From: an uncultured Lachnospiraceae bacterium | GTDB lineage: Bacteria > Bacillota > Clostridia > Lachnospirales > Lachnospiraceae | Reading direction: 5' to 3' | Assembly: GCA_900555195.1 (NCBI GenBank) | Contig: USKC01000096.1 | Location: 1-9,731, forward strand | DNA: 9,731 bases | Shown here: in pieces, positions 1 to 5,861 of the stretch | Numbering within the stretch: the stretch's first letter is position 1 | Layout: each line of letters opens with the position of its first letter | Program-made: the position numbers and the translations under genes | The notes under the pieces: model-generated | Databases searched by the model: none | What the model saw: only the letters and a program-made list of their open reading frames with translations | What the model was told of the DNA's origin: nothing

Positions 1-3
1 TAC

Positions 4-180
4 TTACGAACCGTCTTTTGGTTCGTTATGTACCGCTACGTTTTTGGCCAAGCGAAAGCGTGTACCAGCAAACACCATATCCACCGCCGGGACAGAGGGA
101 GACCCGGATGGGGCTGGCGCCGGAGGGCGGGGCATATGCGGAGGGCGGAGCAGTAATGCTCTTTGCATCAATGCGCACAT
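4..180 (-). CDS. possible small protein, 58 codons, doubtful
   Basis: An ATG-to-TAA frame on the minus strand starts 8 nt after the proS stop codon. The N-terminal half is proline/arginine-rich and encoded by very GC-rich DNA with a 10-bp direct repeat (CGGAGGGCGG at 121-130 and 139-148). The C-terminal half looks more like ordinary protein (VFAGTRFRLAKNVAVHNE). I see no good Shine-Dalgarno sequence and recognise no family. Two plus-strand frames are also open through much of this stretch, as expected in GC-rich DNA, so coding status is weak. The stretch 6-26 also contains a 7-bp inverted repeat (ACGAACC / GGTTCGT). No terminator with a U-tract is visible for proS. Confidence 0.22.
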   Translation of the reverse strand: MCALMQRALLLRPPHMPRPPAPAPSGSPSVPAVDMVFAGTRFRLAKNVAVHNEPKDGS

Positions 181-188
181 TTCTTCAT

Positions 189-1931
189 TTATAGTGCCTG
201 AGTGAGCTCCCTGATCTTGTCAAGCACGCGGCTTACCGCTTCTTCCTCCGGAATCCGGACAGCGCTCGCCTTGTCCGCGCGAAGGGAGAGCTCCACGCAG
301 CCTTCTTTCAGATTTCTGGGGCTTGCTACCAGACGGATGGGAACGCCGAGCAGATCGGCATCGGAGAACATGACGCCTGCGCTGACATCTCTGTCGTCAT
401 AGAGCACTTCCACGCCTGCCTTTTGCAGCGCCTCATATAAGCGCTCCGCCTGCGCGCGTACCTGTGCATGATCGCCCCTCATGCAGCACAGATGTACCTG
501 CCAGGGTGCGATGGTGATGGGCCAGATGGGGCCGTAGTCATCATGCCTTGCCTCGCAGACGGATGCGGCCAGCCTGCCGACGCCGATGCCGTAGCAGCCC
601 ATGACCGGCGTGCAGCTGTTCCCTTTTTCATCCACATACTGCATATGCATGGAGCGTGTATATTTGTCCCCCAGCTGGAAGATGTTGCCCACCTCAATTC
701 CCCGTGAGATGGTCAGGCTTTTCCTTCCGCAGACAGGGCAGATGCCGCCCTCAGAAGCTTTGGCAAAATCCAGATAGACAGCGCCCGGGCAGTCTCTTTT
801 CATATCCAGGCAGGTAAGGTGCCAGTCTTCCCGGTTTGCCCCGCAGGCGAGGCCGGAAAGGCCGCTTAAGGAACGGTCGAAGAGAATGGTGCTTCCTTCC
901 GGGGCCTGCAGGGAAACGGGGCCGATGTAACCCGCCTGAAGCCCGCTTTCCTGTGTGATGATCGCTGGATGGATATCTTCTTTCAGGTAGGCGGTCAGCT
1001 TTGCTTCGTTCGCTTCCAGGTCTCCGCGCAGGAACAGGATGACGTAGGAATCGTCCCGATTTTTCTGATAGACGACGGCCTTGCAGGTGGCAGAAGGAGC
1101 GATGTGCAGGAAGGCCGCCAGTTCCTCGATGGTGTGCACGCCGGGCGTTTTGACCGGAACAGGAGCGGCGGATGTGCCCTCCTGGCATGCGGCGCCGTCT
1201 GCTGCAGAATAAATACACGCCGCGGCTTCCATGTTGGCGCTGTAGCCGCATTCCGGGCACAGGACGATGGAATCCTCACCGGCGGGCGTCAGAAGCATGA
1301 ATTCATGGGACAGGTTTCCGCCCATCATACCTGAATCGGAGGCCACGCAGACCACCTCAGGAATGCCGGCCCGGGCGAAAATCCGCTGATAGGCCTGCAG
1401 GACGCGCGTATAATACTGCTCCAGATCCTCCTGGGAGGTGTGGAAGGAATAGGCATCTTTCATGGTGAATTCCCGCACGCGGATGAGGCCTGCGCGAGGA
1501 CGGGCCTCGTCCCGGAATTTGGTCTGGATCTGATAGATCATGAAGGGATAACGGCTGTAAGTGGAAGCATAATCCCGCACCAACTGGACGGCGGCCTCCT
1601 CATGGGTCATGCCGAGCACCATCTTCGCGCCGTTTCTGTCCGTGAAGCGCATGAGTTCGCTGCCTACGGACGTATATCTGCCGGATTCCTCCCAAAGGGA
1701 GGCGGGCAGGACCACGGGGAACGACACTTCCTGGCCGCCGAGGGCGTCCATTTCCTCCCGAATGATTTCCTCAATCTTTCTGGTGATGCGCTTCAGAGGC
1801 GGAAGAGCGGTATATATCCCGTTGGCGACATACTTCATATAGCCGCCCCGCAGCATCAGCGCGTGGCTTGTAACCACACAGTCTGCCGGCGTTTCTTTGA
1901 ATCGGTTTCCTACCAGAGTTGAAAGCTTCAT
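189..1931 (-). CDS. proS: prolyl-tRNA synthetase (ProS, bacterial type)
   Basis: This class II aminoacyl-tRNA synthetase activates proline with ATP and loads it on tRNA-Pro in the cytosol. The protein has 580 residues, close to the usual ~570 of the bacterial type. Visible elements in order are the THE motif (about residues 108-110), motif 2 FRDEARPRAGLIRVREF (139-155), a YbaK-like editing insertion (roughly 230-390, with TCKAVVYQ near 282-289), two Cys pairs (CPEC and CPVC) flanking it, motif 3 GCYGIGVGRL (445-454) and a C-terminal anticodon-binding domain. The ATG at 1931 is chosen because GGAGG lies 5 nt upstream (1937-1941) and the protein then begins MKLSTLVGNRF as in the family. The frame stays open to 2018, but that extension runs into the RNA leader. 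Expression should respond to uncharged tRNA-Pro through the T-box upstream. Confidence 0.97.
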   Translation of the reverse strand: MKLSTLVGNRFKETPADCVVTSHALMLRGGYMKYVANGIYTALPPLKRITRKIEEIIREEMDALGGQEVSFPVVLPASLWEESGRYTSVGSELMRFTDRNGAKMVLGMTHEEAAVQLVRDYASTYSRYPFMIYQIQTKFRDEARPRAGLIRVREFTMKDAYSFHTSQEDLEQYYTRVLQAYQRIFARAGIPEVVCVASDSGMMGGNLSHEFMLLTPAGEDSIVLCPECGYSANMEAAACIYSAADGAACQEGTSAAPVPVKTPGVHTIEELAAFLHIAPSATCKAVVYQKNRDDSYVILFLRGDLEANEAKLTAYLKEDIHPAIITQESGLQAGYIGPVSLQAPEGSTILFDRSLSGLSGLACGANREDWHLTCLDMKRDCPGAVYLDFAKASEGGICPVCGRKSLTISRGIEVGNIFQLGDKYTRSMHMQYVDEKGNSCTPVMGCYGIGVGRLAASVCEARHDDYGPIWPITIAPWQVHLCCMRGDHAQVRAQAERLYEALQKAGVEVLYDDRDVSAGVMFSDADLLGVPIRLVASPRNLKEGCVELSLRADKASAVRIPEEEAVSRVLDKIRELTQAL

Positions 1932-1948
1932 GTTTTCCTCCATTTTCC

Positions 1949-1980
1949 GAAGGATTTGCCGGGATGGACGCAAATCCTTC
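1949..1980 (-). promoter_or_regulatory. 11-bp hairpin just upstream of the proS ribosome binding site
   Basis: In the minus-strand transcript, GAAGGATTTGC (1980-1970) pairs perfectly with GCAAATCCTTC (1959-1949) around a 10-nt loop, GTCCATCCCG. It lies after the T-box terminator and ends 7 nt before the GGAGG of proS. The loop contains UCCAU, which is complementary to AUGGA overlapping the Shine-Dalgarno sequence (AUGGAGG), so a pseudoknot that masks the site is possible. There is no U-tract, so it is not a terminator. The pairing is seen in the sequence; a regulatory role is inference. Confidence 0.5.
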
Positions 1981-2062
1981 TCCTGACTGGTTATGCCCCT
2001 GACGGCGCTCTGTGCCAAATGGACGCGCGGGCACGTTCGCCTGGCCAGCCGCCTGCGGGAAT

Positions 2063-2118
2063 AAAAAACGCCCTGAACATCTCATCCCTTTTGGTCAGGG
2101 CATGATATGTTCAGGGCG
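2063..2118 (-). terminator. T-box intrinsic terminator of proS
   Basis: In the minus-strand transcript, CGCCCTGAACAT (2118-2107) pairs with ATGTTCAGGGCG (2080-2069). The inner part of the hairpin continues the pairing (TCAT with ATGA), and the stem is followed directly by six U residues (2068-2063). It lies immediately downstream of the T-box core, the expected place for the terminator that competes with the antiterminator when tRNA-Pro is charged. Confidence 0.93.
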
Positions 2119-2410
2119 GACGAATCGGTCCGTGGTACCACCTGAATTCGGATAAAATCCGCGCTCATGGCACAGGCCTCCTGTTGCTTCAGCGCTTCGG
2201 GGGCGGTATGCTTCCGGAACGCGGAACAAAAGTCCGATGCCTTTCTCTGTGACGGGAGAACCCGGTGAGACTTACTTACCGCCCTGCGGACGGTTTCGGC
2301 CCACAGCTCCAAGAGGGGTTCGGCATTCCTTTGGCAAAGGCTTTCACCGGCCGCCTTCTCTCTGCAGCTTCCGGAATGCTTACTGTTTCTTTTCATCGCC
2401 TTTTATGAAT
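2063..2410 (-). promoter_or_regulatory. T-box riboswitch leader, proline-specific
   Basis: This leader senses uncharged tRNA and lets transcription continue into proS. Reading the minus strand, Stem I contains GCATTCC (2379-2373) paired with GGAATGC (2329-2323), the AGAGAG bulge sequence near 2363-2356 and a GGTGAAAGCC apical segment. GAACCCCTCTTGGAGC (2321 leftward) follows, in the position where the specifier codon sits in known T-boxes. CCC (2318-2316) would be a proline codon, matching the downstream gene. The conserved core AGGTGGTACCACGG is at 2143-2130. Its UGGU would pair with an ACCA tRNA end, as expected for an A discriminator base. The terminator follows at 2118-2063. The 5' end is set from the promoter at 2417-2445. 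Confidence 0.93.
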
Positions 2411-2416
2411 GAAACA

Positions 2417-2445
2417 AGAATAGCATACGGAAAACGGTGCGTCAA
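2417..2445 (-). promoter_or_regulatory. housekeeping promoter for the proS T-box leader
   Basis: On the minus strand, TTGACG (2445-2440) is separated by 17 bp from TATTCT (2422-2417), a good sigma-A-type match. The predicted start near 2410 is just upstream of the T-box Stem I. The -35 region overlaps the upstream part of the divergent promoter at 2457-2465. Confidence 0.75.
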
Positions 2446-2456
2446 GACGGAAGTGG

Positions 2457-2465
2457 TGATATAAT
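2457..2465 (+). promoter_or_regulatory. extended -10 promoter for the phosphatidyltransferase gene
   Basis: TGATATAAT is a perfect extended -10 element (TG at 2457-2458, TATAAT at 2460-2465). There is no good -35 box at 16-18 bp upstream, which is acceptable for extended -10 promoters. The predicted start near 2472 leaves a 5' untranslated region of about 135 nt with no recognised element. Confidence 0.6.
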
Positions 2466-2607
2466 AGGAGAAAAGCCGTAACCTGGATAACCGTTTTCGC
2501 AGGCCTGCGTATTTTCTGCAGACCGATGGAAACGAACCGGCAACAGGCATTTGATCCGGCGCGAAGCGATTGGAATGACCGGAATGATCACGGAGGAATT
2601 GACGCAA

Positions 2608-3198
2608 ATGAAGAATGGGCTGAACAAAAAAGAGATTTTTTCTATCCCCAATATCATGGGATACTTCCGAATCCTGCTGATACCGCTTTTTTCCTGGCTG
2701 TACTGCACGGCAGACAGCGCAGGGGATTATTATGCGGCAGCAGCAGTAGTAGGCATTTCCGGTCTGACGGATATGTTTGACGGCAAGATCGCCAGACGAT
2801 TCAACATGATCACGGAACTGGGCAAATTCATTGACCCGCTGGCGGACAAACTCACCCAGGCTGCGCTTCTTATCTGCCTGGCAATTCGTTATCCGCTGAT
2901 GCGGGCGGTTCTGGTATTGTTCATTATTAAAGAAGGATTCATGGCCATCATGGGCGGCCTGCTCCTTCCCAGGGGCAAGAAGCTGGACGGGGCCATGTGG
3001 TTTGGAAAAGTATGCACGGCTGTTTTGTATGCAGTGCTTTTCGTGCTCCTTCTTTTGCCGGAGATCAATCCGGCAGCGGCAAATGTGCTGATCGCTGTCT
3101 GCGGCATGTTCCTGCTGTTTTCCTTTGTGATGTATATTCCCGTATTCCGGAGGATGTGGAAGGAAAGCAAAAAGAACGAAACCGGAGCGAAAGCCTGA
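2608..3198 (+). CDS. CDP-alcohol phosphatidyltransferase family protein
   Basis: This is an integral membrane enzyme that moves a phosphatidyl group from a CDP-activated lipid to an alcohol, with release of CMP. The full family motif is present: D55-x2-D58-G59-x2-A62-R63-x8-G72-x3-D76-x3-D80, the metal and CDP binding site. The remainder is hydrophobic, with about five or six membrane segments and a lysine-rich C-terminus. The 196-residue length fits PgsA (phosphatidylglycerophosphate synthase) or a clostridial cardiolipin synthase of the same family; the sequence alone does not decide the acceptor. The ATG at 2608 is chosen because GGAGG (2592-2596) lies 11 nt upstream; a start at 2584 is possible but has a weaker site. 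The gene is divergent from proS and convergent with the GH2 gene. Confidence 0.9.
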   Translation: MKNGLNKKEIFSIPNIMGYFRILLIPLFSWLYCTADSAGDYYAAAAVVGISGLTDMFDGKIARRFNMITELGKFIDPLADKLTQAALLICLAIRYPLMRAVLVLFIIKEGFMAIMGGLLLPRGKKLDGAMWFGKVCTAVLYAVLFVLLLLPEINPAAANVLIAVCGMFLLFSFVMYIPVFRRMWKESKKNETGAKA

Positions 3199-3199
3199 A

Positions 3200-3249
3200 C
3201 AGCTGGCGGCAGAGGCCCTCTTATGGAGTTTGGCTTCTGCCGTCTGCTG
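3200..3249. terminator. convergent-gene hairpin, possible bidirectional terminator
   Basis: CGGCAGAGGCC (3207-3217) pairs with GGCTTCTGCCG (3232-3242) with one G-U, and CAGC/GCTG extends the stem outward. It spans the 22-bp gap between the two convergent stop codons and the last codons of the GH2 gene. Neither side has a clear U-tract, so termination is plausible from position but not proven by sequence. Confidence 0.4.
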
Positions 3250-5179
3250 TTTGGTAAAGCAGTTCATTCAGCGTCTGTACCACGGCAGGGTTTAGTTTCA
3301 TCACCTTCCGGTCATAGGTCAGGATGCCGTTAACCTCATCCTCGATATCAGAAAGCTGGGTGTAAATAGTGGCGCTGACGCCTTTTCTGACGGCGGGCAG
3401 AACTGTGTCGCAGATCAGAGCGCGATAGCCTGCCGTCAGCCCGGGCTGATCCTGATATTTGCCATATCCGTATAGCTTCGTGCCAAAGCTGTGTTCCGGT
3501 ATCTGCCAGGAATAACCGCCGAATTCGGTCAAAGCCAGCGCCCGTTTTGGCTCCGGGCGAACGCGGAGGGAGAAGAAATAGTAATGGATGCTGGCGATAT
3601 CGCCCGCACCCTGATCAAACCATCCGCTGGCATGATCGATCAGCCGGCCTGGATCCAGGCGGGAAAGCCGTTCGGCAGCCTGGGCTGCGTCGAACTGCCC
3701 CCATCCTTCATTGAATGGAACCCAACAGACAATGCAGGGATGGATCCGAAGCGTCCGGACGGTCTCTTCCATTTCCTGAAGGAATTCCTGCTGCCCTTCT
3801 TCTTCCCTGCGGGAGAGGAAGAAGCGGCTTTTTTTGCCGTCGGAAACAGGAAGGGAAAGGGCGTTAAGCACCGTGGCGAGATAGGTCACAAACCAATGCC
3901 GATAGGCTGTGCCGCCGCAGACCATATCCTGCCATACGAGCATTCCCAGCCGGTCGCAGTGATAATACCATCTCTGCGGTTCCAGCTTCACATGCTTTCT
4001 GAGCATGTTGAAGCCCAACTTTTTCATGGAGGCGATGTCAAAAATCAGCGCCTCATCGCAGGGGGCGGTATACAGCCCGTCAGGCCAGTAACCCTGATCC
4101 AGAACTCCGGCCTGGAAAAGGGGGCGGTTGTTGAGAAAGATCCGCCTTTGCCCGTTTTCATCCGTCTGCACATCGCATTTTCTCATGGCAAAATAGCATT
4201 CCACCCGATCCTGTTCAGTCTCCAGCGTCAGATGATAGAGAAAGGGATCTTCCGGCGACCAGGCGTGAAATCCCGGGAGAGGGATCACGGCCTCCGTCCC
4301 CGCTTTTACGCGCAGGCAGATGGCGGTTTCCTGAGGGCAGGAGGCTTCCGGGGGCGCGGAAGGAGAAGAAGGATCGTCCCGCAGGAGGCGGTCAGCCTCT
4401 GTTTCCGGCCGGACGCGGGCCGTTACAAAACAGGTATCCGCGGCTCCCTTTTCTCCCATGGACGAGCGGGAGGAGTCCTGCCCTTCCGCTTCTGCCGTTT
4501 GCCGTGTATCCGTTACATGAACCAGGAGGCGGCAGCAGGAGGCATCCCAATCCGGCTCCGCCAGAACGGATGAAATATATACAGAGGGAACCTCCTCCAT
4601 CCATACCGTCTGCCAGATACCGCTTTGGGCGGTGTAGAACATTCCGCCCCGCTTCAGTTTTTGTTTTCCTTTTGCATGCCAGGAGGTATCGCTCGGATCC
4701 TGTACGCGGACGGTGAGGGTAAACTGGATTGGAAGGGGTTCTGATGCGGCAGCGGCAGGCAACAGCGGCGTGATGTCCAGGCAGAACGGGAGATATCCAC
4801 CGGCATGCCTGCCCGCTTCCCTGCCATCTATGTAGACAATGCAGCTGTGATCAACCGCGCCGAAATGCAGAAGCAGACGATGATCCGCAGCAGGAGGCTG
4901 TATCGTTACATTTCTCCGATACCAGAGAAATTCATCCGGAAGGAGCTGGCGTGCCACACCCGAGAGAGGGCTTTCCGGAGAGAAGGGAACCAGGATCGTT
5001 TCGTCAAAGGATTCAGGCATGGAGCCATCCCGGGTAAACGCGCATTCCCACAGCCCATTCAGATTGAGCCAGCTCTTCCGCACCATGGCAGGGCGCGGAT
5101 ATTCCTTCCACACATTGTCTGCGCCGACGGAATCACTCCAGGGCGTGGTCAGTTTTGGTGACGAGATCGTTTTTTTCAT
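3221..5179 (-). CDS. glycoside hydrolase family 2 protein (beta-glycosidase)
   Basis: This is a retaining glycosidase of the LacZ/beta-glucuronidase superfamily with 652 residues and no signal peptide, so probably cytosolic. The order is an N-terminal sugar-binding jelly roll (about 15-200, starting near PWSDSVGADNVWKEYPRP), an immunoglobulin-like domain (about 200-335) and a TIM barrel (about 345-645). The acid/base is E491 in WVPFNEGWGQFD and the nucleophile is E552 in ALTEFGGYSW. The stretch GVLDQGYWPDGLY (358-370) and NMLRKHVKLEP are typical of one GH2 branch. Residues 225-285 form a Ser/Pro/Glu-rich insert in the middle domain. The substrate cannot be told; galactosides or glucuronides are family options. 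The ATG at 5179 matches the family N-terminus, although AAAGGA is 14 nt upstream, longer than usual. The frame is open to 5680, but that part is antisense to spoIIID. Confidence 0.92.
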   Translation of the reverse strand: MKKTISSPKLTTPWSDSVGADNVWKEYPRPAMVRKSWLNLNGLWECAFTRDGSMPESFDETILVPFSPESPLSGVARQLLPDEFLWYRRNVTIQPPAADHRLLLHFGAVDHSCIVYIDGREAGRHAGGYLPFCLDITPLLPAAAASEPLPIQFTLTVRVQDPSDTSWHAKGKQKLKRGGMFYTAQSGIWQTVWMEEVPSVYISSVLAEPDWDASCCRLLVHVTDTRQTAEAEGQDSSRSSMGEKGAADTCFVTARVRPETEADRLLRDDPSSPSAPPEASCPQETAICLRVKAGTEAVIPLPGFHAWSPEDPFLYHLTLETEQDRVECYFAMRKCDVQTDENGQRRIFLNNRPLFQAGVLDQGYWPDGLYTAPCDEALIFDIASMKKLGFNMLRKHVKLEPQRWYYHCDRLGMLVWQDMVCGGTAYRHWFVTYLATVLNALSLPVSDGKKSRFFLSRREEEGQQEFLQEMEETVRTLRIHPCIVCWVPFNEGWGQFDAAQAAERLSRLDPGRLIDHASGWFDQGAGDIASIHYYFFSLRVRPEPKRALALTEFGGYSWQIPEHSFGTKLYGYGKYQDQPGLTAGYRALICDTVLPAVRKGVSATIYTQLSDIEDEVNGILTYDRKVMKLNPAVVQTLNELLYQTADGRSQTP

Positions 5180-5330
5180 GGAAATCAGATCATTCCTTTC
5201 TGCGGCGAGGACGGATGCAGCCGTATTGTATGCAGGGCATTTCTGCGCTATGACCTGCTCATGACCTATGACATATGAAATGGCGGGAGGCAGAGAACCG
5301 GGCTTTGCCGCAAATAGTCGGTTTATAAAA

Positions 5331-5359
5331 AGTATAGCATTTTTTTGCCGGTTTGTGAC
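5331..5359 (-). promoter_or_regulatory. probable promoter of the GH2 gene
   Basis: On the minus strand an extended -10, TGCTATACT (5339-5331), is preceded 17 bp upstream by GTCACA (5359-5354), which matches 4 of 6 positions of TTGACA. The predicted start near 5324 gives a leader of about 145 nt. That leader holds three related 9-mers (CTATGACCT 5248-5256, TCATGACCT 5259-5267, CTATGACAT 5266-5274, plus-strand reading) that could be a regulator site. Confidence 0.55.
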
Positions 5360-5420
5360 TGCTGTTTTGAAAGACAGAGGGATGCGCAGCACCCCTCCCG
5401 CTGTATTTCTGGCATGCCTG

Positions 5421-5449
5421 GCATACCCCCGTTCATCCCCGCATATCTT
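5421..5449 (+). promoter_or_regulatory. candidate sigma-E promoter of spoIIID
   Basis: GCATACC (5421-5427) and CATATCTT (5442-5449) are 14 bp apart and resemble the sigma-E -35 (ATA core) and -10 (CATACAnT) elements. spoIIID is a mother-cell sigma-E regulon gene in known spore formers. The predicted start lies near 5456, about 20 nt before the GTG start codon. The match is partial. Confidence 0.4.
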
Positions 5450-5451
5450 GT

Positions 5452-5461
5452 AAAAACAAGT
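5452..5461 (+). promoter_or_regulatory. match to the SpoIIID binding consensus
   Basis: AAAAACAAGT fits the published B. subtilis SpoIIID consensus WWRRACARNY at every position. It lies on the predicted transcription start of spoIIID and is part of a small inverted repeat, CTTGT-AAAA-ACAAG (5447-5460). It could mediate autoregulation. The consensus is loose, so a chance match is possible. Confidence 0.35.
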
Positions 5462-5476
5462 ATCCGGGGGAGTTCC

Positions 5477-5743
5477 GTGAAGGATTATATCGAGGAGAGG
5501 GCAATCGATATTGCCAACTATATTATTGACTGCAATGCGACAGTGCGGCAGACTGCGAGGCAGTTTGGGATTAGTAAGTCTACGGTACATAAAGACGTAA
5601 CAGAACGATTGCTGCAGATCAATCCGGCGCTGGCAAAAGAAGCGAGGAAAGTGCTGGATGTGAACAAATCGGAACGCCATATCAGAGGCGGCCTGGCGAC
5701 AAGAGAAAAGTATTTACATCAGACGAAAAACGGAATAAAATAG
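5477..5743 (+). CDS. spoIIID: SpoIIID, mother-cell sporulation transcriptional regulator
   Basis: SpoIIID is a small DNA-binding protein that activates or represses many mother-cell genes after sigma-E and before sigma-K during sporulation. The 88-residue protein starts KDYIEERAIDIANYI after the initiator. It has a helix-turn-helix at about residues 22-43 (TVRQTARQFGISKSTVHKDV), then the conserved INPALAKEARKVLD and the basic C-terminal segment RHIRGGLATREKY that also contacts DNA. The start is GTG at 5477 with GGGGGAG (5466-5472) 4 nt upstream; the in-frame ATG at 5345 would add residues foreign to the family. It is divergent from the GH2 gene. No terminator is visible before the MATE gene 118 bp downstream. 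Confidence 0.97.
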   Translation: MKDYIEERAIDIANYIIDCNATVRQTARQFGISKSTVHKDVTERLLQINPALAKEARKVLDVNKSERHIRGGLATREKYLHQTKNGIK

Positions 5744-5744
5744 G

Positions 5745-5763
5745 CATGTAAAAATCATGTAAA
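5745..5763 (+). repeat. two CATGTAAA direct repeats, 11-bp period
   Basis: CATGTAAA occurs at 5745-5752 and 5756-5763, one helical turn apart, directly after the spoIIID stop and upstream of the MATE gene. It could be a regulator site. No convincing sigma-A promoter for the MATE gene is visible in 5744-5861, so read-through from spoIIID is possible. Confidence 0.25.
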
Positions 5764-5861
5764 GTGGAATATCGTTCCCGGATGGGAGTATATCAGCCGG
5801 AGTAAGATGTTTCCTTATTGAAATTGAAGAATGAAAACAGAAGAAAAGGCGGGATAGGAAA

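Noticed and set aside
2380..3267. 295-codon minus-strand ORF
   Set aside because: It lies opposite the phosphatidyltransferase gene, runs across the divergent promoters and has His/Gln/Arg-rich composition typical of antisense frames.
3491..4573. 360-codon plus-strand ORF
   Set aside because: It is the antisense shadow of the GH2 gene and has no recognisable domain or ribosome binding site.
5180..5680. N-terminal extension of the GH2 reading frame by 167 codons
   Set aside because: It is antisense to spoIIID and its promoter, has no GH2-like sequence, and the family N-terminus begins just after the ATG at 5179.
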